Positions 1 through 10,360 are shown, counted from the first letter of the stretch. The stretch: 64,000 nt of DNA from Azonexus hydrophilus (GCF_001956855.1 NZ_MTHD01000003.1:248001-312000); one strand, 5' to 3'. Notes: generated by a model from the letters alone, not told the origin. Program-made: numbers and translations.

Positions 1-2
1 GG

Positions 3-29
3 CCGATGATTTTCTCGATGGAATGCTGA
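3..29 (+). CDS. 3' end of an upstream gene, probably truA (partial)
   Basis: An open frame entering from the left edge reads PMIFSMEC and stops at TGA, one base before the trpF start codon. Only eight residues are visible, so the family cannot be read from sequence. In many gamma- and betaproteobacteria the gene just upstream of trpF is truA (tRNA pseudouridine synthase A). The tight spacing suggests the same operon, but the identity is inference from gene order alone. Confidence 0.35.
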   Translation, partial: PMIFSMEC

Positions 30-30
30 C

Positions 31-666
31 ATGAAAACCCGCATCAAGATCTGCGGCCTGACCCGCGAAGCCGATGTCGACGCTGCCGTCGAGGCCGGTG
101 CCGACGCCGTTGGCTTCGTCTTCTACCCGCCCAGCCCTCGTTACGTGACGCCGGAGCGGGCCGCCGAACTGGCGCGCCGGGTGCCGCCCTTTGTCGATGT
201 CGTCGGCCTGTTCGTCAATGCTTCGGCCGAGGAAATCGCGGCGGCCTGCGCGACGGTGCCGCTCAACCTGCTGCAATTCCATGGCGACGAGACGCCGGCG
301 TTCTGCCGCAGCTTCGCCAGACCCTGGCTGCGCGCGGCACGCGTGAGGCCGGGGCTCGATCTGGTAGAATTCGCGTGCTCGTATTCCGATGCGCGCGGTT
401 TGTTGCTCGATGCTTTTGTCGAAGGCTACGGCGGCGGCGGTCACGTTTTCGACTGGACGCTGATTCCGGCGGGTTTGCCGGGGCATCTGGTGCTCTCCGG
501 CGGGCTGCACGCAGACAATGTCGGCGACGCGATCCGTCGGGTGCGACCGGCGGCGGTCGATGTCTCGTCGGGGGTCGAAGCGGGCAAGGGCATCAAGGAT
601 CACGAGAAGGTCGCCGCTTTTGTTGCTGCCGTGCGGGCAGCCGATGCGGCGATTGGCGGAGTTTAG
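31..666 (+). CDS. trpF: Phosphoribosylanthranilate isomerase
   Basis: TrpF performs the Amadori rearrangement of N-(5'-phosphoribosyl)anthranilate to the carboxyphenylamino-deoxyribulose phosphate, a cytoplasmic step of tryptophan synthesis. The 211-residue protein is of normal length for a monofunctional TIM-barrel TrpF. It opens with KICGLTR, containing the catalytic cysteine. It continues with [12 protein letters not shown] and ends with the phosphate-binding stretches [10 protein letters not shown] and DVSSGVE. The start ATG lies one base after the upstream stop, so coupling is likely. A spacer of about 120 bases separates it from trpB. Identification is secure. Confidence 0.97.
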   Translation: MKTRIKICGLTREADVDAAVEAGADAVGFVFYPPSPRYVTPERAAELARRVPPFVDVVGLFVNASAEEIAAACATVPLNLLQFHGDETPAFCRSFARPWLRAARVRPGLDLVEFACSYSDARGLLLDAFVEGYGGGGHVFDWTLIPAGLPGHLVLSGGLHADNVGDAIRRVRPAAVDVSSGVEAGKGIKDHEKVAAFVAAVRAADAAIGGV

Positions 667-788
667 GAAAGTTATGCGGAAATCGGTGGGCGGTATCACC
701 CGAACCTGTTGGCGGCGTCATCTGGCGAACCATCCCTGAGACGGGACGGCTGCATTTTCCCGTTCACCCATTTTCCAGGAGTTTCGCC

Positions 789-1994
789 ATGTCCCAATCG
801 CATTACAATTTTCCCGACGCCAGCGGTCATTTCGGTCCCTATGGCGGCGTCTTTGTCGCCGAAACGCTGTTCGGCGCGCTTGACGAACTGAAGGCTGCCT
901 ATGCTGCCGCCCAGGCCGATCCGGCCTTCCGTGCCGAGTACGAATACGAGCTCAAGCATTTTGTCGGCCGGCCGTCGCCGATCTACCACGCCAAGCGCTG
1001 GTCCGAGATGCTCGGCGGGGCCCAGATCTATCTGAAGCGCGAAGACCTGAATCACACCGGCGCGCACAAGGTGAACAACTGCATCGGCCAGGCCATGCTT
1101 GCCCGCCGCATGGGCAAGCCGCGGGTCATCGCCGAAACCGGCGCCGGCCAGCACGGTGTCGCCACGGCGACCGTTGCCGCCCGCTACGGCATGGAGTGCG
1201 TTGTTTACATGGGTAGCGAGGACGTCAAGCGTCAGGCAGCCAATGTCTATCGGATGAAGCTGTTGGGGGCGACTGTGGTGCCGGTCGAATCCGGCTCGAA
1301 GACGCTGAAGGATGCGCTCAACGAAGCGATGCGTGACTGGGTCACCAACATCCACAACACCTTCTACATCATCGGCACGGTTGCCGGCCCGCACCCGTAC
1401 CCGATGCTGGTCCGCGACTTCCAGAAGATCATCGGTGAGGAATGCCTGGAGCAGATGCCGGAAATGACCGGGCGCCAGCCGGATGCGGTGATCGCCTGTG
1501 TTGGCGGTGGCTCCAACGCGATGGGCATCTTTTACCCGTACATCAACGTCGACGGCGTGCGCCTGATCGGTGTCGAAGCCGCCGGCGACGGCATGGAAAC
1601 CGGCCGCCATTCGGCGTCGCTGACCGCCGGTGTGCCCGGCGTGCTGCACGGCAACCGCACCTACCTGCTGCAGGACGAAGACGGTCAGATCATAGAAACC
1701 CATTCGGTGTCGGCCGGTCTCGACTATCCCGGCGTCGGCCCGGAACACGCCTGGCTGAAGGATATCGGCCGCGCCGAATACCAGCCGGTGACCGACAGCG
1801 AAGCGCTGGAGGCTTTTCACACGCTGTGTCGCATCGAAGGCATCATTCCGGCGCTGGAATCCAGTCACGCGCTGGCCTATGCCGCCAAACTGGCGCCGAC
1901 GCTGGCCAAGGACAAGATTCTGCTGGTCAACCTCTCCGGTCGGGGTGACAAGGACATGCACACCGTGGCCGAAAAATCCGGGATCGTATTCTAA
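789..1994 (+). CDS. trpB: Tryptophan synthase beta chain
   Basis: TrpB is the PLP-dependent subunit that condenses indole with serine to give tryptophan, working as an alpha2-beta2 complex with TrpA. The 401-residue protein starts [10 protein letters not shown] and contains [10 protein letters not shown] with the PLP lysine (about K94), the glycine-rich phosphate loop [10 protein letters not shown], and a C-terminal [10 protein letters not shown]. The reading frame stays open far upstream into trpF. ATG 789 is chosen because AGGAG lies about eight bases before it and family members begin here. It is followed by trpA after one base. Confidence 0.98.
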   Translation: MSQSHYNFPDASGHFGPYGGVFVAETLFGALDELKAAYAAAQADPAFRAEYEYELKHFVGRPSPIYHAKRWSEMLGGAQIYLKREDLNHTGAHKVNNCIGQAMLARRMGKPRVIAETGAGQHGVATATVAARYGMECVVYMGSEDVKRQAANVYRMKLLGATVVPVESGSKTLKDALNEAMRDWVTNIHNTFYIIGTVAGPHPYPMLVRDFQKIIGEECLEQMPEMTGRQPDAVIACVGGGSNAMGIFYPYINVDGVRLIGVEAAGDGMETGRHSASLTAGVPGVLHGNRTYLLQDEDGQIIETHSVSAGLDYPGVGPEHAWLKDIGRAEYQPVTDSEALEAFHTLCRIEGIIPALESSHALAYAAKLAPTLAKDKILLVNLSGRGDKDMHTVAEKSGIVF

Positions 1995-1995
1995 A

Positions 1996-2802
1996 ATGTC
2001 GCGCATAAAGACCGCTTTTGACCGGCTAAACACCGAAGGCCGCAAGGCGCTGATTCCCTTCATCACGGCGGGTGATCCTGATGCCGAACTGACGCTGCCG
2101 CTGATGCACGCGCTGGTCGAGGCCGGTGCCGACGTGATCGAACTCGGCGTGCCTTTTTCCGACCCGATGGCCGATGGACCGACCATCCAGCGCGCTTCCG
2201 AGCGTGCCCTGGCCAGGGGCATGAGCCTGCGCAAGGTGCTGCAACTGGTCAGCGCCTTCCGCACCGAGGACGACCGGACGCCGGTCGTGCTGATGGGCTA
2301 CGCTAACCCGATCGAAGCCATGGGGCTCGAGCGCTTTGCCGAGAAGGCAGCGCAATCGGGCGTCGACGGTGTGCTGGTCGTCGATTACCCGCCGGAAGAA
2401 GCGGAAAACTTCGGTGCCGCGATGAAGGCGAACGGCATGGATCCGATTTTCCTGATCGCACCGACGTCGACCGCAGAACGCATCGCTCAGGTCGCAAAGA
2501 TTGCCAGCGGCTATGTCTATTACGTGTCGCTGGCCGGGGTTACCGGTTCCGGCGCACTCAACGTCGAGGCGGTCGCCGAGCGTCTGCCGGCGATCCGCGA
2601 GAAGACCGGCCTGCCGGTCGGTGTCGGCTTCGGCATCCGCGATGCGGCCACTGCCGCGCGCATCGCTGCCTTTGCCGACGCCGTCGTCGTCGGCAGCCGG
2701 ATTATTGAAGAAATCGAGAAGTCGACCGCAGAAACCGCTTGTGCCAACGTCAAGGCGTTGGTCGCGGACATTCGTCGCGGTGTGGATGAGGTGAAGAAAT
2801 GA
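1996..2802 (+). CDS. trpA: Tryptophan synthase alpha chain
   Basis: TrpA cleaves indole-3-glycerol phosphate to indole and glyceraldehyde 3-phosphate and channels indole to TrpB. The 268-residue TIM barrel shows [12 protein letters not shown] at the N terminus, the catalytic region [17 protein letters not shown] (catalytic Glu in ELG, Asp in DPMADGP), and GVGFGI and VVGSRI phosphate-binding loops near the end. The ATG at 1996 is the family start, one base after the trpB stop; a longer frame upstream runs inside trpB and is rejected. The stop overlaps the accD start as ATGA. Confidence 0.98.
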   Translation: MSRIKTAFDRLNTEGRKALIPFITAGDPDAELTLPLMHALVEAGADVIELGVPFSDPMADGPTIQRASERALARGMSLRKVLQLVSAFRTEDDRTPVVLMGYANPIEAMGLERFAEKAAQSGVDGVLVVDYPPEEAENFGAAMKANGMDPIFLIAPTSTAERIAQVAKIASGYVYYVSLAGVTGSGALNVEAVAERLPAIREKTGLPVGVGFGIRDAATAARIAAFADAVVVGSRIIEEIEKSTAETACANVKALVADIRRGVDEVKK

Positions 2803-3671
2803 GCTGGCTGACCAAACTGCTACCCCCGAAAATCAAGCGTGAACAAGGCGCCCAGCAGCGCCGCGGCAACCTGCCGGAAGGCCTGTGGAGCAAATGCCCG
2901 GCCTGCGAAGCGGTGCTTTACGCAACCGACCTGGCGAGCAACCTGCAGGTCTGCCCGAAGTGCGGCCATCATCACCGGATCAATGCCCGCCAGCGTATCG
3001 ACGTGCTGCTCGATCCGGAAGGCCGTTTCGAGATCGGCGCCGAGGTGCTGCCGGTCGATAGCCTGAAATTCAAGGATTCCAAGAAATATCCGGATCGTCT
3101 GATGGAAGCCAACCGCGACACCGGCGAGAGCGATTCGCTGGTGGTCATGCAGGGGGCCATCAATACGATTCCCGTCGTTGCCGCTGCCTTCGAGTTCGAC
3201 TTCATGGGCGGTTCGATGGGTTCGGTGCTCGGCGAGCGCTTCGTCCGCGGGGTCAATGCCGCGCTCGAACAGAATTCGCCGTTCATCTGCATCACCGCTT
3301 CCGGCGGTGCGCGCATGCAGGAAGGCCTGTTCTCGCTGATGCAGATGGCCAAGACGACGGCGGCGCTGACCAAGCTGTCACAGGCTGGCCTGCCGTTCAT
3401 CTCGATCCTGACCGACCCGACCATGGGTGGCGTTTCGGCCTCGTTCGCCTTCGTCGGCGACGTCGTCATCGCCGAACCGAACGCGCTGATCGGCTTTGCC
3501 GGCCCGCGCGTCATCGAACAGACGGTGCGCGAGAAGCTGCCGGAAGGTTTCCAGCGTGCCGAGTTCCTGCTCGACAAGGGCGCCATCGACATGATCGTCG
3601 ATCGTCGCGAAATGCGTGATCAGGTCGCGCGGACGCTGGCGTTGCTGCTCAACCAGCCGGCCGCCGCTTGA
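2799..3671 (+). CDS. accD: Acetyl-CoA carboxylase carboxyltransferase subunit beta
   Basis: AccD is the beta half of the carboxyltransferase that transfers CO2 from biotin to acetyl-CoA, the committed step of fatty acid synthesis. It pairs with AccA, which is not in this window. The 290-residue protein has the expected N-terminal four-cysteine zinc ribbon (CPAC near residue 29 and CPKC about 19 residues later) followed by the crotonase-like domain with SGGARMQEG and GVSASFAF. The start overlaps the trpA stop by four bases, indicating translational coupling. Placement between trpA and folC is a common proteobacterial order. Confidence 0.97.
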   Translation: MSWLTKLLPPKIKREQGAQQRRGNLPEGLWSKCPACEAVLYATDLASNLQVCPKCGHHHRINARQRIDVLLDPEGRFEIGAEVLPVDSLKFKDSKKYPDRLMEANRDTGESDSLVVMQGAINTIPVVAAAFEFDFMGGSMGSVLGERFVRGVNAALEQNSPFICITASGGARMQEGLFSLMQMAKTTAALTKLSQAGLPFISILTDPTMGGVSASFAFVGDVVIAEPNALIGFAGPRVIEQTVREKLPEGFQRAEFLLDKGAIDMIVDRREMRDQVARTLALLLNQPAAA

Positions 3672-4975
3672 AGACTCTCGCCGACTGGCTGGCACATCTC
3701 GAAGGCCTGCATCCGAAGGGGCAGGCTGGCATCGAGCTGGGCCTGGAGCGCATCCGCCAGGTCAAGGCGGCGCTCGGCCAGATTCAGCACTGCCCGGTGA
3801 TCGTCGTCGGCGGCACCAACGGCAAGGGCTCGACCTGCGCCTACCTCGAGAACATCATCGACCGCGCCGGCTACAAGGTCGGCTGTTACACCTCGCCGCA
3901 CATCCTCGCCTACAACGAGCGCGTCCGTCTGAACGGCGTGCCGGTCGACGATGCGGCGCTGTGCGCGGCTTTCGCCAAAGTCGAGGCAGCGCGGCTGGCA
4001 ACTGGTGTAGCGCTGACCTATTTTGAATTCGGTACGCTCGCTGCCTGGGAAGTCTTTGCTGCTGCCGGTGTCGAGGCGGCGGTACTCGAAGTCGGTCTCG
4101 GTGGGCGTCTTGATGCGGTCAACGCCTATGAACCGGATGTTTCCATCGTCACCACGGTGGCGCTCGACCATACCGACTGGCTGGGACCGGATCGCGAATC
4201 CATCGGCTTCGAGAAGGCCGGCATCTTCCGCGGCGGCAAACCGGCGCTGTGCGCCGACCCGCAGCCGCCGCAGCGCCTGCTCGACCATGCCGCGACAATC
4301 GGCGCCGACCTGCGCCTGATCGGTCGCGACTTCGGTTTCGAGCGCCCTGGTGCCGAAGCTGCTGAAAACCGGTTGCAGTGGCGCTGGTGGTGTCGCAGCG
4401 GTGACCAGTTGATCCGCCGCTCACTGGCCTATCCCGGCCTGCGCGGACCGACGCAGCTGCTCAATGCGGCGGTTGCGCTGGCCGCGCTGGATGCCATTGC
4501 CGACAAGCTGCCGGTGACCATGCAGGCGATCCGTCCCGGCCTGATCGAAACCGAACTGAGTGGCCGTTTCCAGGTCGTTCCGGGCAAGCCGGCGATCGTC
4601 CTCGATGTCGGCCACAATCCGCAGGCGGTCAAGGTATTGGCCGACAACCTGTCGAACATGGGCTTTTTCGACCGCACGTACGCTGTCGTCGGCATGCTCT
4701 CGGACAAGGATATTGCCGGGGCGCTGGCGCCGCTCAGGGGCCGCGTCGATTACTGGTATCTGGCCACCCTGTCAGGTCCGCGCGGCACCCCGGCCGAAAC
4801 CCTGGCCGGGATCGTCCGGGCGTCCGGGCTGGGTGGCGAGATTCTTTGTCACGACACACCAGCAGCGGCGATGCAGGCGGCGCGGGGTCGGGCCGGGGAA
4901 AGTGATAGAATTCTGGCCTTCGGATCGTTCTACACGGTGGCCGGCGCGCTCGAAGTGCTTGGCAGGAAAGCCTGA
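3668..4975 (+). CDS. folC: Bifunctional folylpolyglutamate synthase / dihydrofolate synthase
   Basis: FolC joins glutamate to dihydropteroate and then extends the polyglutamate tail of folates in an ATP-dependent Mur-ligase-like reaction. The 435-residue protein has the P-loop [14 protein letters not shown] near residue 45, the family signature [15 protein letters not shown], and [10 protein letters not shown] in the C-terminal domain. The start is read as TTG at 3668, overlapping the accD TGA stop in the arrangement TTGA. No ATG occurs in frame near the conserved N terminus, so this rare start looks genuine. The next gene begins three bases after the stop. Confidence 0.95.
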   Translation: MKTLADWLAHLEGLHPKGQAGIELGLERIRQVKAALGQIQHCPVIVVGGTNGKGSTCAYLENIIDRAGYKVGCYTSPHILAYNERVRLNGVPVDDAALCAAFAKVEAARLATGVALTYFEFGTLAAWEVFAAAGVEAAVLEVGLGGRLDAVNAYEPDVSIVTTVALDHTDWLGPDRESIGFEKAGIFRGGKPALCADPQPPQRLLDHAATIGADLRLIGRDFGFERPGAEAAENRLQWRWWCRSGDQLIRRSLAYPGLRGPTQLLNAAVALAALDAIADKLPVTMQAIRPGLIETELSGRFQVVPGKPAIVLDVGHNPQAVKVLADNLSNMGFFDRTYAVVGMLSDKDIAGALAPLRGRVDYWYLATLSGPRGTPAETLAGIVRASGLGGEILCHDTPAAAMQAARGRAGESDRILAFGSFYTVAGALEVLGRKA

Positions 4976-4978
4976 TTG

Positions 4979-5671
4979 ATGGAAGACAACGACGCTCAGC
5001 TGCAACTCAAGAAACGCGCCCGCCGCCGCCTGGTCGGTGCCGTCTTCTTCGTCTCGCTTGTCGCCCTGGTGCTGCCGATGCTGATGGACCACGATCCGCG
5101 CCCGCCGGTGCAGGATGTCGAAATCCGCATTCCCGGCCAGGACGAGAAATCTTTCGCCCCGGCCATGGTCGCCGTGCCGCAGGAAAGCGCACCGGAAAAA
5201 GCCCCGGTAGCGCCGCCGCCGGTGCCGCAAAAGCCTGTTGAGCCGCCGCCGGTTGTCGAAAAGCCGGTGATCAAGGCGCCGGAAAAAACTGCAGAAAAGG
5301 TGCCGGAGAAAGCTCCGGAAAAACCGGCGAAGCCGGTCGAGAAAAAACCGGAGCCGGCCAAGCCTGTTGTCAGTGATGAAGCCAGACGGGCAGCGGCGAT
5401 CCTGGCCGGCCAGTCGGCAACGCCGCCTGCGGCGACCGGTGGGGCGCACGTGATCCTGATCGGCGCCTTCTCCAATGAGGCGAACGTCGTCAATCTGCGC
5501 AAGAAACTGGGCGAGCAGGGGATCAAGACTTTCACCGAGCCGCTGGCTTCGCCGCAGGGTACGAAAACGCGGGTGCGGGCCGGCCCCTTCCCCAGCCGTG
5601 AAGCGGCCGACAAGGCACTCGACAAGATGAAGCGCATCGGGGTTTCCGGTGTGGTCACGCCGAAACCATGA
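4979..5671 (+). CDS. dedD: SPOR-domain inner-membrane protein, DedD-like
   Basis: SPOR domains bind denuded septal peptidoglycan and bring proteins to the division site; DedD is a non-essential division protein of this type. The 230-residue product has a short basic N terminus (KKRARRR), one transmembrane segment at about residues 17-36, a long proline/lysine/glutamate-rich periplasmic linker with repeated PEK and PVEKK units, and a C-terminal SPOR domain of about 75 residues starting near HVILIGAFSNE. ATG 4979 is preferred over an in-frame TTG one codon upstream. The folC-dedD-cvpA-purF order matches E. coli. Confidence 0.88.
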   Translation: MEDNDAQLQLKKRARRRLVGAVFFVSLVALVLPMLMDHDPRPPVQDVEIRIPGQDEKSFAPAMVAVPQESAPEKAPVAPPPVPQKPVEPPPVVEKPVIKAPEKTAEKVPEKAPEKPAKPVEKKPEPAKPVVSDEARRAAAILAGQSATPPAATGGAHVILIGAFSNEANVVNLRKKLGEQGIKTFTEPLASPQGTKTRVRAGPFPSREAADKALDKMKRIGVSGVVTPKP

Positions 5672-6159
5672 CGCTGTTCGATTACATTGCCGTCACCATT
5701 GTCGTGCTGTCTCTCGGATTTGGGTTGTGGCGCGGCATGGTCAGCGAGATCATTGCACTGGTCGCCTGGGGACTGGGCATCTTTGCCGCCTTCGAATTTG
5801 GCGCCGAAGTCGGCGCCATGCTGCCCTTCGGCATCGAGGACCCGACGGTGCGTGCGCTGATCGGCTGCACGCTGGTGTTTGTCGGTGTGCTCGTCGTCAT
5901 GGCGCTCATCCGCATCCTCATCCTCAAGGCCGTCAAGGCGCTCGGGCTGTCAGTCTCAGATCGGGTGCTCGGCATGTTCTTCGGACTGGCGCGCGGCCTG
6001 CTGGTGACGCTGCTGCTGGTCGCCCTGGGCGGCATGACCGCGGCGCCGACGCAGCCCTGGTGGCGCGGCGCGACGCTGGCGCCGCCGCTTGAAACAGCCG
6101 TGCTGGCGATGAAGCCGATATTGCCGCACGATTTGGCCAAACGAATTCGATTCAGTTAG
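5668..6159 (+). CDS. cvpA: CvpA family membrane protein
   Basis: CvpA is a small inner-membrane protein named for colicin V production; its molecular role is not settled. The 163-residue product shows the family opening FDYIAVTIVVLSLGFGLWRG and MVSEIIALVAWGLG, with about four hydrophobic segments (roughly residues 3-20, 24-45, 62-85 and 105-125). The start overlaps the dedD stop as ATGA. It lies 15 bases before purF, the same pairing as in E. coli, where cvpA and purF are co-transcribed. Confidence 0.92.
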   Translation: MTLFDYIAVTIVVLSLGFGLWRGMVSEIIALVAWGLGIFAAFEFGAEVGAMLPFGIEDPTVRALIGCTLVFVGVLVVMALIRILILKAVKALGLSVSDRVLGMFFGLARGLLVTLLLVALGGMTAAPTQPWWRGATLAPPLETAVLAMKPILPHDLAKRIRFS

Positions 6160-6174
6160 TCAGGAAAAAACACT

Positions 6175-7725
6175 ATGTGCGGGATTCTCGGAGTCTTGGC
6201 GACCACGCCGGTCAACCAGTTGCTTTACGATGGCCTGATGGTGCTGCAGCACCGCGGCCAGGATGCGGCGGGCATTGCCACGGCGGAAGGCAACACCTTT
6301 CACCTGCACAAGGGGCCGGGGCTGGTGCGCGATGTTTTCCGCACGCGCAACATGCGTGCGCTGCCGGGCAACTGCGGTATCGGCCACGTCCGCTACCCGA
6401 CTGCCGGCTCGGCCTACAATTTTGCCGAGGCTCAGCCCTTCTACGTCAATTCGCCGTTCGGCATCGTGCTCGGTCACAACGGCAACCTGACCAACGCCGA
6501 GCAGTTGAAGGGCGAGATGTTCCGCATGGATCGCCGGCACATCAATACCAATTCCGATTCCGAAGTCCTGCTCAACGTGCTGGCGCATGAACTGCAATCG
6601 GCTGCCCATGGTTACGAGCTGGACGTCGACAGCATTTTCCAGGCGGTCGCCGGCGTTCATCGCCGCTGTCGTGGCGCTTATGCCGTGGTTGCCATCATCG
6701 CCGGTTACGGCCTGCTGGCTTTCCGCGACCCGCACGGTATCCGGCCGTTGATCTACGGCCAGAACGAGACACCGGAAGGCACCGAGTACCTGGTGGCCTC
6801 CGAATCGGTGGCGCTCGACACGCTGGGTTTCCAGGTGGTGCGCGACATCGAGCCGGGCGAGGCGGTGTTCATCGACCTCAACCATCAATTGCACAGCCGT
6901 CAGTGCGCGCAGCAGCCGATGTACGCGCCGTGCATCTTCGAATACGTCTATCTTGCCCGGCCGGACACCGTCATCGATCGCGTGCCGGTGTACGAGGCAC
7001 GGCTGGCGATGGGCGAGCTGCTGGCGGAAAAGGTCAGGAAGACGATTCCGGTCGACGAAATCGATGTGGTCATTCCCATTCCGGACTCCAGCCGTCCGTC
7101 GGCGATGCAGCTGGCGCACGTGCTGAACATTCCGTTCCGCGAAGGCTTCGTCAAGAATCGCTATGTCGGCCGCACCTTCATCATGCCCGGTCAGGCAATG
7201 CGCAAGAAGTCGGTGCGCCAGAAGCTGAACACCGTCGGCCAGGAATTCAAGGGCAAGCGGGTGCTGCTGGTCGATGATTCGATCGTCCGCGGTACGACCA
7301 GCCACGAGATTGTCGAGATGGCGCGGGCGGCCGGTGCGACCAAGGTGTATTTCGCCTCGGCGGCGCCGCCGGTGCGTTTCCCCAACGTCTACGGCATTGA
7401 CATGCCGACGCGCGCCGAGCTGATCGCCACCGGCCGCACCGATGCCCAGATCGCCGCCGAAATCGGCGCCGACGCGCTGGTCTACCAGGATATTGAGGCG
7501 CTCAAGGAGTCGATCACCCGTCTGCGCAGCGACCTGACGGTATTCGATGCCTCCTGTTTCGACGGCTGCTACATCACCGGCGATATCGACGATTACTACC
7601 TCGACGCGGTTGAAGGCAAGCGCAGCGGCAAGCCGGCGAAAAACGACGACAAGAACGACGACGCCGACGACGGGCGCGCATCGCAGCAGATGGTGCTCGG
7701 TCTGGCCAATGGTGAACAGGACTGA
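6175..7725 (+). CDS. purF: Amidophosphoribosyltransferase
   Basis: PurF makes 5-phosphoribosylamine from PRPP and glutamine, the first committed step of purine synthesis. The 516-residue protein begins MCGILGV, so removal of Met exposes the Ntn-hydrolase nucleophile Cys directly; there is no propeptide, as in the E. coli-type enzyme. It has the glutamine-site motif GHNGNLTNA and the PRPP-binding loop VLLVDDSIVRGTTS. The C-terminal tail is lysine- and aspartate-rich and low complexity. AGGA lies upstream of the ATG. The stop overlaps the metZ start as TGATG. Confidence 0.98.
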   Translation: MCGILGVLATTPVNQLLYDGLMVLQHRGQDAAGIATAEGNTFHLHKGPGLVRDVFRTRNMRALPGNCGIGHVRYPTAGSAYNFAEAQPFYVNSPFGIVLGHNGNLTNAEQLKGEMFRMDRRHINTNSDSEVLLNVLAHELQSAAHGYELDVDSIFQAVAGVHRRCRGAYAVVAIIAGYGLLAFRDPHGIRPLIYGQNETPEGTEYLVASESVALDTLGFQVVRDIEPGEAVFIDLNHQLHSRQCAQQPMYAPCIFEYVYLARPDTVIDRVPVYEARLAMGELLAEKVRKTIPVDEIDVVIPIPDSSRPSAMQLAHVLNIPFREGFVKNRYVGRTFIMPGQAMRKKSVRQKLNTVGQEFKGKRVLLVDDSIVRGTTSHEIVEMARAAGATKVYFASAAPPVRFPNVYGIDMPTRAELIATGRTDAQIAAEIGADALVYQDIEALKESITRLRSDLTVFDASCFDGCYITGDIDDYYLDAVEGKRSGKPAKNDDKNDDADDGRASQQMVLGLANGEQD

Positions 7726-8906
7726 TGGCGGATCATTCAAACTACCGTCCGGAGACGCTGGCGGTTCGCGCCGGCCAGGAACGCAGCCAGTTCGGCGAGC
7801 ATTCCGAGGCTCTGTACCTGACTTCCAGCTTCGTCTTCGGCAGCGCGGCGCAGGCCGCCAAGCGTTTTTCCGGCGAGGAGGAAGGCAACGTTTACGCCCG
7901 CTTCTCGAATCCGACCGTGACCATGTTCGAGGAACGCCTCGCCGCGCTTGAAGGCGCCGAGGATTGCGTGGCCACGGCCAGCGGCATGGCGGCGATCATG
8001 GCGCTGTGTCTGGCGCACCTGAAGCAGGGCGACCACATCGTCGCCTCGAACAGCCTGTTCGGCGCCACCGTGCAGCTGTTCAACAACATCCTGTCGCGCA
8101 CCGGCATCACCACGACCTTCGTCTCACACACCGATCCGGCGGCCTGGGAAGCGGCGATCCGGCCGGAGACGAAGCTGTTCTTCCTCGAAACGCCGTCGAA
8201 TCCGCTGACCGAAATTGCCGATATCCGGGCGTTGACCGCAATCGCCCATGCCCGCGGCATCCTGGTCGCCGTCGACAACTGTTTCTGCACGCCGATCCTG
8301 CAGCAGCCGCTGGCAATGGGCGCCGATCTCGTCGTCCATTCGGCGACCAAGTACATCGACGGCCAGGGCCGCGTGCTCGGTGGCGCTGTCTGCGGTCCGA
8401 AGAAACTGACCGAGGAAGTTTTCAAATACCTGCGCACCGCCGGGCCGACCTTGTCGGCCTTCAATGCCTGGGTGTTGCTGAAGGGCCTGGAAACCCTGAA
8501 GATCCGCATCGAGGCGCAGGCGTCCAGTGCCCTGCGTCTGGCGACCTGGCTGGAAAGCCATCCCAAGGTCGCGCGCGTGTTCTATCCCGGCCTGGCGTCG
8601 CATCCGCAGCACGCACTGGCCCAAACCCAGCAGAAATCCGGCGGCGCCATCGTCTCCTTCGAAGTCAAGGGCGCGCGCGAGCAGGCCTGGGCTGTTGTCG
8701 ATCACTGCCAGCTGCTGTCCATCACCGCCAATCTCGGCGACACCAAGACCACCATCACCCATCCCGCCTCGACCACGCACGGCCGCATTTCCCCGGAAGC
8801 CCGGGCCGCAGCCGGCATCAGCGAAGGCCTGCTGCGCATTGCGGTCGGCCTGGAAGCGGTCGAAGACCTGCAAGCCGACCTCGAACGCGGCTTTTCCCTC
8901 ATCTGA
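7725..8906 (+). CDS. metZ: O-succinylhomoserine sulfhydrylase
   Basis: MetZ is a PLP enzyme of the Cys/Met-metabolism family that converts an activated homoserine ester and sulfide to homocysteine, giving direct sulfhydrylation in methionine synthesis. The 393-residue protein shows YARFSNPTV, SGMAAI, ETPSNP and the PLP lysine in VHSATKYIDGQGR (about K209). The VLGGAVCG sequence after the lysine and the position next to purF favour MetZ over MetB or MetC; in Pseudomonas and many betaproteobacteria metZ directly follows purF. The ester actually used (succinyl or acetyl) cannot be read from sequence. Confidence 0.92.
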   Translation: MADHSNYRPETLAVRAGQERSQFGEHSEALYLTSSFVFGSAAQAAKRFSGEEEGNVYARFSNPTVTMFEERLAALEGAEDCVATASGMAAIMALCLAHLKQGDHIVASNSLFGATVQLFNNILSRTGITTTFVSHTDPAAWEAAIRPETKLFFLETPSNPLTEIADIRALTAIAHARGILVAVDNCFCTPILQQPLAMGADLVVHSATKYIDGQGRVLGGAVCGPKKLTEEVFKYLRTAGPTLSAFNAWVLLKGLETLKIRIEAQASSALRLATWLESHPKVARVFYPGLASHPQHALAQTQQKSGGAIVSFEVKGAREQAWAVVDHCQLLSITANLGDTKTTITHPASTTHGRISPEARAAAGISEGLLRIAVGLEAVEDLQADLERGFSLI

Positions 8907-8920
8907 TTATTGTGCGGATA

Positions 8921-8945
8921 CCCGGCTGCGGCCGGGCGTTTGCCT
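8921..8945 (+). terminator. Possible weak intrinsic terminator after metZ
   Basis: A perfect six-base stem CCCGGC/GCCGGG with a TGCG loop lies 15 bases after the metZ stop, followed by CGTTTGCCTTT. The hairpin is GC-rich but the U-tract is broken, so termination may be partial. It marks the likely end of the long biosynthetic operon and sits just before the rhlE ribosome-binding site. Confidence 0.45.
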
Positions 8946-8957
8946 TTGGAGTTTTCC

Positions 8958-10235
8958 ATGCATTTTTCCGAACTCGGCCTCAAGGCCGAAATCCAGCGTG
9001 CCGTCGCCGAACAGGGCTACGACACGCCGACGCCGATCCAGCAGCAGGCGATTCCTGCCGTGCTCGCCGGCCATGACCTGATGGCTTCGGCCCAGACCGG
9101 CACCGGCAAGACTGCCGGCTTCACGCTGCCCATCCTGCACCTGCTCGCCTCCGGCCCGAACGACCGCCTGGCGCGCGTCGCCAAGACGCCGCGCGTGCTG
9201 GTGCTGACGCCGACCCGCGAACTGGCGATCCAGGTCGAGGAAAGCGTCCGTACTTACGGCAAGCACCTGCCGATCAACTCGCTGGCGGTATTCGGCGGCG
9301 TCGGCATCAATCCGCAGATCGCCAACCTGCGTCGCGGCATCGACATCCTGGTGGCGACGCCGGGGCGTTTGCTCGACCATGTGCAGCAGCGTACGGTCGA
9401 CCTGTCGGCGATCGAGATTTTCGTCCTCGACGAAGCCGACCGCATGCTCGACATGGGCTTCATCCGCGACATCCGCAAGATCATCGCGCTGCTGCCGAAG
9501 CAGCGCCAGAACCTGATGTTCTCCGCTACCTTCTCGCCGGAAATCCGCGAGCTGGCCGGCGGCCTGCTGCATCAGCCGGTGTCGGTCGATGTCGCGCCGC
9601 GCAACACCGCGGCCGAGACGGTGACGCAGAAAGTCATCGAGACCGACCGCGAAAAGAAGAAGGAACTGCTCTGTCACCTGTTCCAGACGCGCGGCTGGCA
9701 CCAGGTGCTGGTCTTCGCCCGGACCAAGCACGGTGCCGACGCACTGGCGCGTACGCTGGACAAGGCCGGCATCAAGTCCGCAGCGATCCACGGCGACAAG
9801 TCGCAGGGCGCCCGTACCCGTGCGCTGACCGATTTCAAGGACGGCAAGCTGGTCGCCCTGGTGGCGACCGACATTGCCGCCCGCGGCATCGATATCGATG
9901 CGCTGCCCTACGTGATCAACTACGAATTGCCCAACATGCCCGAAGACTACGTCCACCGCATCGGCCGTACCGGCCGTGCCGGCATGGAAGGCGAGGCGAT
10001 TTCTCTGGTCTGCCACGACGAACGGCCGCAGTTGAAGGACATCGAGAAGCTGATCAAGCGCACGCTGGAGCGTGTCGTCATCGAAGGTTTCGAGCAGTCG
10101 GCGCATGCCATACCGCGGCCGGCGCAACCGCCGCGTGGCCCGCGCAAGCCGCAAGCAGGGCGGGCGCCGGCGGCAAAAACGGCACAAAAACCGGGTGGAC
10201 CGCAACAACACCGCAGCGGCAGCCGCCACCGCTGA
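8958..10235 (+). CDS. rhlE: DEAD-box RNA helicase, RhlE-like
   Basis: This is an ATP-dependent RNA helicase of the kind involved in ribosome assembly and RNA turnover. In 425 residues it carries all core motifs: the Q-motif region ([11 protein letters not shown]), Walker [25 protein letters not shown], the DEAD box in [16 protein letters not shown] in MFSATF, and the C-terminal RecA domain with [12 protein letters not shown] and [11 protein letters not shown] basic proline/arginine-rich tail of about 50 residues follows, typical of RhlE proteins. ATG 8958 is chosen because TTTGGAG precedes it and MHFSELGL is the family start; an in-frame start 16 codons earlier falls inside the hairpin. Confidence 0.9.
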   Translation: MHFSELGLKAEIQRAVAEQGYDTPTPIQQQAIPAVLAGHDLMASAQTGTGKTAGFTLPILHLLASGPNDRLARVAKTPRVLVLTPTRELAIQVEESVRTYGKHLPINSLAVFGGVGINPQIANLRRGIDILVATPGRLLDHVQQRTVDLSAIEIFVLDEADRMLDMGFIRDIRKIIALLPKQRQNLMFSATFSPEIRELAGGLLHQPVSVDVAPRNTAAETVTQKVIETDREKKKELLCHLFQTRGWHQVLVFARTKHGADALARTLDKAGIKSAAIHGDKSQGARTRALTDFKDGKLVALVATDIAARGIDIDALPYVINYELPNMPEDYVHRIGRTGRAGMEGEAISLVCHDERPQLKDIEKLIKRTLERVVIEGFEQSAHAIPRPAQPPRGPRKPQAGRAPAAKTAQKPGGPQQHRSGSRHR

Positions 10236-10360
10236 GTCATTTCTGCGACAAGGGGCATGGCCGGGTGACTTGTGACCTCGGCTAAAAGCGTCTAAGGTTC
10301 GGACTATTGCTGTAAGTTCATGGCCTTGTGAGGCTTTCTTGAGCCGTTTTGGAGGTTGGG

